Below the pieces are notes generated by a model that ran no database searches, was not told the DNA's origin, and was given only the letters and a program-made list of their open reading frames with translations. The position numbers and the translations under genes were made by a program. From assembly GCA_041477815.1 (NCBI GenBank), contig JBGOUV010000047.1:1-25326 (forward strand): 25,326 nucleotides of DNA. The letters are read 5' to 3'. Below are positions 22,568 through 25,326 of this stretch, piece after piece. How positions within the stretch are numbered: the first letter of the stretch is position 1; each line of letters begins with the position of its first letter. This DNA comes from JBGOUV01 sp041477815 (GTDB lineage Bacteria > Acidobacteriota > Terriglobia > Bryobacterales > JACQDG01).

Positions 22568-23891
22568 GACCCGCTGCCGCGAGATCTGGGAGCGGGTCCG
22601 GCGGATGTCCTCGGCCGGGGAGCTGGAGGTCACCCTGGCCGCCGGACGTAGCGCGCTGACCCGGTTCGCCAACAACATCATCCACCAGAACGTGGAGGAG
22701 GAGACGGCGATGTTGTCGGTGCGCGCGGTGATCGGCCGGCGCACCGCCCGCGCCACCACCAACCGCTTCGAGGAGGAGTCCCTCCGCCGGGTGGTGGCCA
22801 CGGCCGAAGCGCTGGCCCGCGTGCAGGCCGAGGACCCCGACCTGCTGCCCCTGGCCGAGCCGGCCGTGTATCAGGACGTAAACCGCTTCGACGCCCCCAC
22901 TGCCGAGGCGACGCCCCAGTTCCGCGCCGAGCAGGTCCGGCGGGCCGTGGACGTAGCCGAGCGCAGCGGGCTGACCGCGGCGGGCATCTATTCGACCGGC
23001 GATTCTGTCGAAGCCATACTCAACTCGCGCGGCCTGGTCGCTTACCATGCCCAAACCCGGGCCGAGGCCTCCATCACCATGATGGCCCCGGACAGCTCGG
23101 GCTGGGCCAAGGCCAACGCCGTGCGGGCGGTGGAAGTGGATCTGGAGCGCCTGGCCGCCCGCGCCGCCGGTAAGGCCGTGGCCTCCCGCGCTCCCCTCGA
23201 TCTCGCCCCCGGCCCCTACACGGTGGTGCTCGAGCCGGCGGCGGTCCTGGACCTGATCGGATTCCTGGTCTGGGACTTCAGCGCCACCGCCATCCGCGAC
23301 CAGCGCAGCTTCCTAACCGAGCGCCTGGGAACCCAGGTCTTCGGGCCCAATATCACCATCTCGGACGACGCCTATCATCCTTTACAGGCCGGCGCGCCCT
23401 TCGATGGCGAGGGTGTGCCCCGCCAGCCGGTGCTCCTGGTTGAGAACGGCGTAGCCCGCAACATTACCTACTCCCGCCAGGCCGCGCAGACGGCCGGCGT
23501 CGCGCCCACCGGCCACGGCTTCCCTCTCCCCAACGAGATGGGCGAAGCGCCCCTGAACATCGTGGTCTCCGGCGGCGAGGACTCGGTCGAGAAGATGATC
23601 GCCTCCACCGAGCGCGGCATCCTGGTGACCAGGCTGTGGTACATCCGCGAAGTCGATCCCTATGAGAAAATTCTAACTGGGATGACCCGGGACGGAACCT
23701 TCCTGATCGAAGACGGCCAGATCCGCCAAGGCTTGCGCAACTTCCGCTTCAACCAGAGCATGATCGAGCTATTAAACCAAGTGGAGATGCTGGGCCTCTC
23801 CACCCGGACGGCGGGCGAAGAAGCCTTCGAGATGGTGGTGCCACCCCTAAAGGCCCGGGCCTTCCACTTCACAGAAGTGACCAAGTTCTAA
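22560..23891 (+). CDS. PmbA/TldE-family partner protein (second copy, divergent)
   Basis: A 443-residue TldD/PmbA-family protein without the HExxxH motif, hence the TldE-like partner. It contains LEVTLAAGRSALTRFANNII in the N-terminal domain and the conserved C-terminal elements GAPFDGEGVPRQPVLLVENG, VARNITYSRQAAQTAG, PTGHGFPLPNEMGEAPLNIV, ILVTRLWYIREVDPYEKILT and TFLIEDGQIRQGLRNFRFNQ. The ATG at 22560 overlaps the end of the tldD-like gene by 8 bases, supporting coupled synthesis of a heterodimer. An M24 aminopeptidase follows after a 90-base gap with a hairpin. Substrates are unknown; a role downstream in peptide breakdown or modified-peptide maturation is an inference from the E. coli pair. 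Confidence 0.9.
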   Translation: MDETRCREIWERVRRMSSAGELEVTLAAGRSALTRFANNIIHQNVEEETAMLSVRAVIGRRTARATTNRFEEESLRRVVATAEALARVQAEDPDLLPLAEPAVYQDVNRFDAPTAEATPQFRAEQVRRAVDVAERSGLTAAGIYSTGDSVEAILNSRGLVAYHAQTRAEASITMMAPDSSGWAKANAVRAVEVDLERLAARAAGKAVASRAPLDLAPGPYTVVLEPAAVLDLIGFLVWDFSATAIRDQRSFLTERLGTQVFGPNITISDDAYHPLQAGAPFDGEGVPRQPVLLVENGVARNITYSRQAAQTAGVAPTGHGFPLPNEMGEAPLNIVVSGGEDSVEKMIASTERGILVTRLWYIREVDPYEKILTGMTRDGTFLIEDGQIRQGLRNFRFNQSMIELLNQVEMLGLSTRTAGEEAFEMVVPPLKARAFHFTEVTKF

Positions 23892-23905
23892 CCCGTTGTG
23901 TTGTG

Positions 23906-23937
23906 GGGCGGCCCCCTTGGGCCGCGCCGGGCCGCCC
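23906..23937. repeat. GC-rich alternative hairpins between pmbA-like and M24 genes
   Basis: GGGCGGCCC (23906-23914) and GGGCCGCCC (23929-23937) form a 9-bp stem. An internal alternative pairs CGGCCC (23909-23914) with GGGCCG (23919-23924) around CCTT. The two structures exclude each other. No T-tract follows, so it is not a classic intrinsic terminator; it could be a processing or attenuation structure, or just GC-rich spacer. TATGCT/TATACC boxes and AGAGG follow before the ATG at 23982. Confidence 0.45.
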
Positions 23938-23981
23938 GGCCTCCCTTACGACCGTTCTATGCTATACCCAGAGGTTCTCCC

Positions 23982-25064
23982 ATGCTAACTCTAGAATACT
24001 GCCGCCAACGCCAACAACGCCTCCTGCGCCTCCTGGAAGATCAGTCCCTCCCCAGCGCCCTGCTGGCCAACCCCAAGCTGATCTATTACTTCACCGGCGC
24101 CCTCGTAGATCCGCTGCTACCCCACGTTTTCTGCCTGGAGCCAAGCGGCCGCACTACCCTGATCACCGGCCAGGAGCCCCCGCAGGCGGCAGCCGACCAG
24201 GTGCGTCTCTACACCGGGTATTCCATCGACCAGCCCTTCAATCGCCGCACCCAGGTGGAGGAGATTTACCAGATGCTGGGCAGCGGGCCGGCCGGTGTGG
24301 ACGCCGACTGGCTGCCCTGCCGCCTGGCGCCCGACGGAGCCGTAGACCTCACCTTCGCTCTCGACGAAATGCGCCGCCTCAAGGACCCCGACGAGCTGGA
24401 GTCGATCCGCGACACCGTCCGCCTCACCGAGGCGGGCTACGCCGCGGTGAAAGGCCGGATCGAGCCGGGCCTGACCGAGTATCAGGTCTACTCGATCTTC
24501 CACGAGGCGCTCGTGGCCCACGCCCGGACCTCGGTGGACCTCCGCGGCGACTTCGCCTGCGGCCTCCGCGCCATCCGCGGCGGCGGGCCCCCCACGTCGC
24601 GCCGCGTGGCCGCGGGCGACCTCTACATCCTGGACATCTTCCCCTTCTACCACGGATACCACTGCGACTTGACCCGGACATTCGTGGCCGGCCCCCCGTC
24701 CCCGCTCCAGCAGGAGGCCTGGGAAGTGGTGCGCGAGGCCCACCGCATGGCCGAGCGCCTCATCCGGCCGGGCGTCCAGACCCGCGCCGTGTACCAGCAG
24801 ATCAAGTCCCATCTCGACAGCTTCCAGCCGACCTGCGGCTCGTTCTGGCACCACCTGGGCCACGGCCTCGGCATGAACGGCTGGGAGTTCCCCTGGATTA
24901 CCCCGGGCAGCGACCACGTCTTCCATCAGGGCGAGGTGGTGGCGGTGGAGCCCGGCGTGTATGGCGAGTGCCTGCAAGGCGGCATCCGGCTGGAGCGCGA
25001 CTACCTGGTGGGGGCGGACGGCGTGACGCCGCTCGATATGTTCCCGCTGGATTGGAGAACGTAG
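23982..25064 (+). CDS. M24-family aminopeptidase (Xaa-Pro aminopeptidase/prolidase-like)
   Basis: A 360-residue M24 metallopeptidase of the Xaa-Pro type. The creatinase-like N-terminal domain has SALLANPKLIYYFTGAL. The pita-bread catalytic domain shows five expected metal ligands: Asp in LYILDIFPFYHGY, Asp in HCDLTRTFVAG, His in HHLGHGLGMNGWEFP, Glu in VVAVEPGVYGE and Glu in IRLERDYLVG. It removes N-terminal residues, usually before proline, or splits X-Pro dipeptides; exact specificity is not predictable. ATG 23982 is chosen because AGAGG lies 7 bases upstream and upstream in-frame codons are non-family. It follows the second TldD/PmbA pair on the same strand, suggesting a peptide-degradation unit. 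Its stop lies at the edge of palindromic repeat B. Confidence 0.92.
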   Translation: MLTLEYCRQRQQRLLRLLEDQSLPSALLANPKLIYYFTGALVDPLLPHVFCLEPSGRTTLITGQEPPQAAADQVRLYTGYSIDQPFNRRTQVEEIYQMLGSGPAGVDADWLPCRLAPDGAVDLTFALDEMRRLKDPDELESIRDTVRLTEAGYAAVKGRIEPGLTEYQVYSIFHEALVAHARTSVDLRGDFACGLRAIRGGGPPTSRRVAAGDLYILDIFPFYHGYHCDLTRTFVAGPPSPLQQEAWEVVREAHRMAERLIRPGVQTRAVYQQIKSHLDSFQPTCGSFWHHLGHGLGMNGWEFPWITPGSDHVFHQGEVVAVEPGVYGECLQGGIRLERDYLVGADGVTPLDMFPLDWRT

Positions 25065-25155
25065 CGTACGCTCTCAGCGTGCCGCGCCGGCACCCCTGCC
25101 GACGCTTGGGGGGGCGAGATGAGCCTCGACCGGCAGGCTAACGGCTCTGGCGCTC
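25061..25155. repeat. Palindromic extragenic repeat, degenerate copy B
   Basis: This ~95-bp segment has the same length and centre as copy A at 20997-21091. It shares CCTGCCGACGCTTGGG, then a GA-rich stretch, CTCGAC, and CGGCAGGCTAA, but its outer stem (GTAGCGTACGCTC...) has diverged and pairs imperfectly. It overlaps the M24 stop codon at one end and the stop of the next (minus) gene at the other. Confidence 0.65.
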
Positions 25156-25326
25156 AGGCGACACCCTGCAAGGCATTGATGAACTCACGGCCGGAGAGTG
25201 GCTCGGGAAGCGCTTTGCCCTCGCGTTCGTACACCTCGATGGTGTCTTCGATGATCTCACAGCGAAGGGTGCGCTCGGTCCTGCTTCAGGAGATCGAAGT
25301 TCTGCCGGGCCACTCCCTGGAGAATC
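25154..25326 (-). CDS. Hypothetical protein, C-terminal part, apparently frameshifted
   Basis: The family is not recognised. The minus-strand frame ending in TGA at 25154 reads ...RTLRCEIIEDTIEVYEREGK then ALPEPLSGREFINALQGVA. Upstream the plausible coding frame is a different one: ILQGVARQNFDLLKQD, which then hits TGA. Removing one base of the GGTCC run near 25277-25281 joins the two as LLKQDERTLRCEIIED. This looks like a single-base insertion or a sequence error. The acidic, short C-terminal part resembles small antitoxin-like proteins in composition only. The 5' end lies outside the window, and the 3' end touches palindromic repeat B. Confidence 0.45.

Noticed and set aside
1..25326. CRISPR arrays, insertion sequences, integrases, rRNA operons
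   Set aside because: No regularly spaced repeats, transposase or integrase motifs, or rRNA sequence were seen on either strand.

Overview
The window is GC-rich, densely packed bacterial DNA, most likely from an acidobacterium of the Solibacter/Bryobacter group. The best marker is the protein at 10047-11704. Its last ~220 residues match the Solibacter-type C-terminal domain (TIGR03437), with landmarks such as PLPTSLLDTRVFING, QVNVQVPWEAG and TSNIVTTAVR. No phage, plasmid backbone, CRISPR array or rRNA was seen.

Layout. (1) 1-3385, minus strand: small hypothetical protein, MidA-type methyltransferase broken by an in-frame TAG, one-TM hypothetical protein, and the N-terminal part of carbon-starvation transporter CstA. 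(2) 3410-4571, plus strand: zincin metallopeptidase overlapping a secreted TlpA/thioredoxin-like protein. The first redox position of the latter is an in-frame TGA followed by a SECIS-like hairpin, so it is a candidate selenoprotein. (3) 4572-5567: a small accessory patch with a lower-GC hypothetical gene, non-coding sequence and a 46-codon stub of a Ser/Thr protein kinase. (4) 5568-9835, minus strand: tldD-pmbA-amidohydrolase operon. (5) 10047-11704, plus strand: secreted beta-propeller protein with an apparent one-base lesion at codon 2. (6) 11709-16754, minus strand: LysR regulator, zinc-ribbon membrane protein, AtuA/DUF1446 protein, SnoaL-like protein, amidase and GNAT acetyltransferase, nearly all overlapping or abutting. 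(7) Cytochrome c (plus) and a sugar-phosphate isomerase/epimerase-like protein (minus). (8) 18198-18526: non-coding region with serial hairpins, a leftward terminator, a long C-tract and a promoter. (9) metK and ahcY, two steps of the S-adenosylmethionine cycle. (10) 21113-25064: a second TldD/PmbA pair and an M24 aminopeptidase, flanked by two copies of a ~95-bp palindromic extragenic repeat. (11) The 3' end of an unknown minus-strand gene, apparently frameshifted.

Themes. Two separate TldD/TldE-type protease pairs plus an M24 peptidase and a zincin suggest heavy investment in peptide processing. Several first-in-operon genes lack a Shine-Dalgarno sequence but carry TANNNT 6-7 bases before the start codon, as expected for leaderless transcripts. 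The most interesting single observation is the TGA-containing thioredoxin-like gene with its correctly placed GGTC-loop hairpin. UGA and UAG also serve as ordinary stops in neighbouring genes, so any recoding would be local. Four isolated lesions (TAG in midA, TGA in tlpA, frame breaks at ~10050 and ~25280) mean sequence error must be excluded before biology is claimed.
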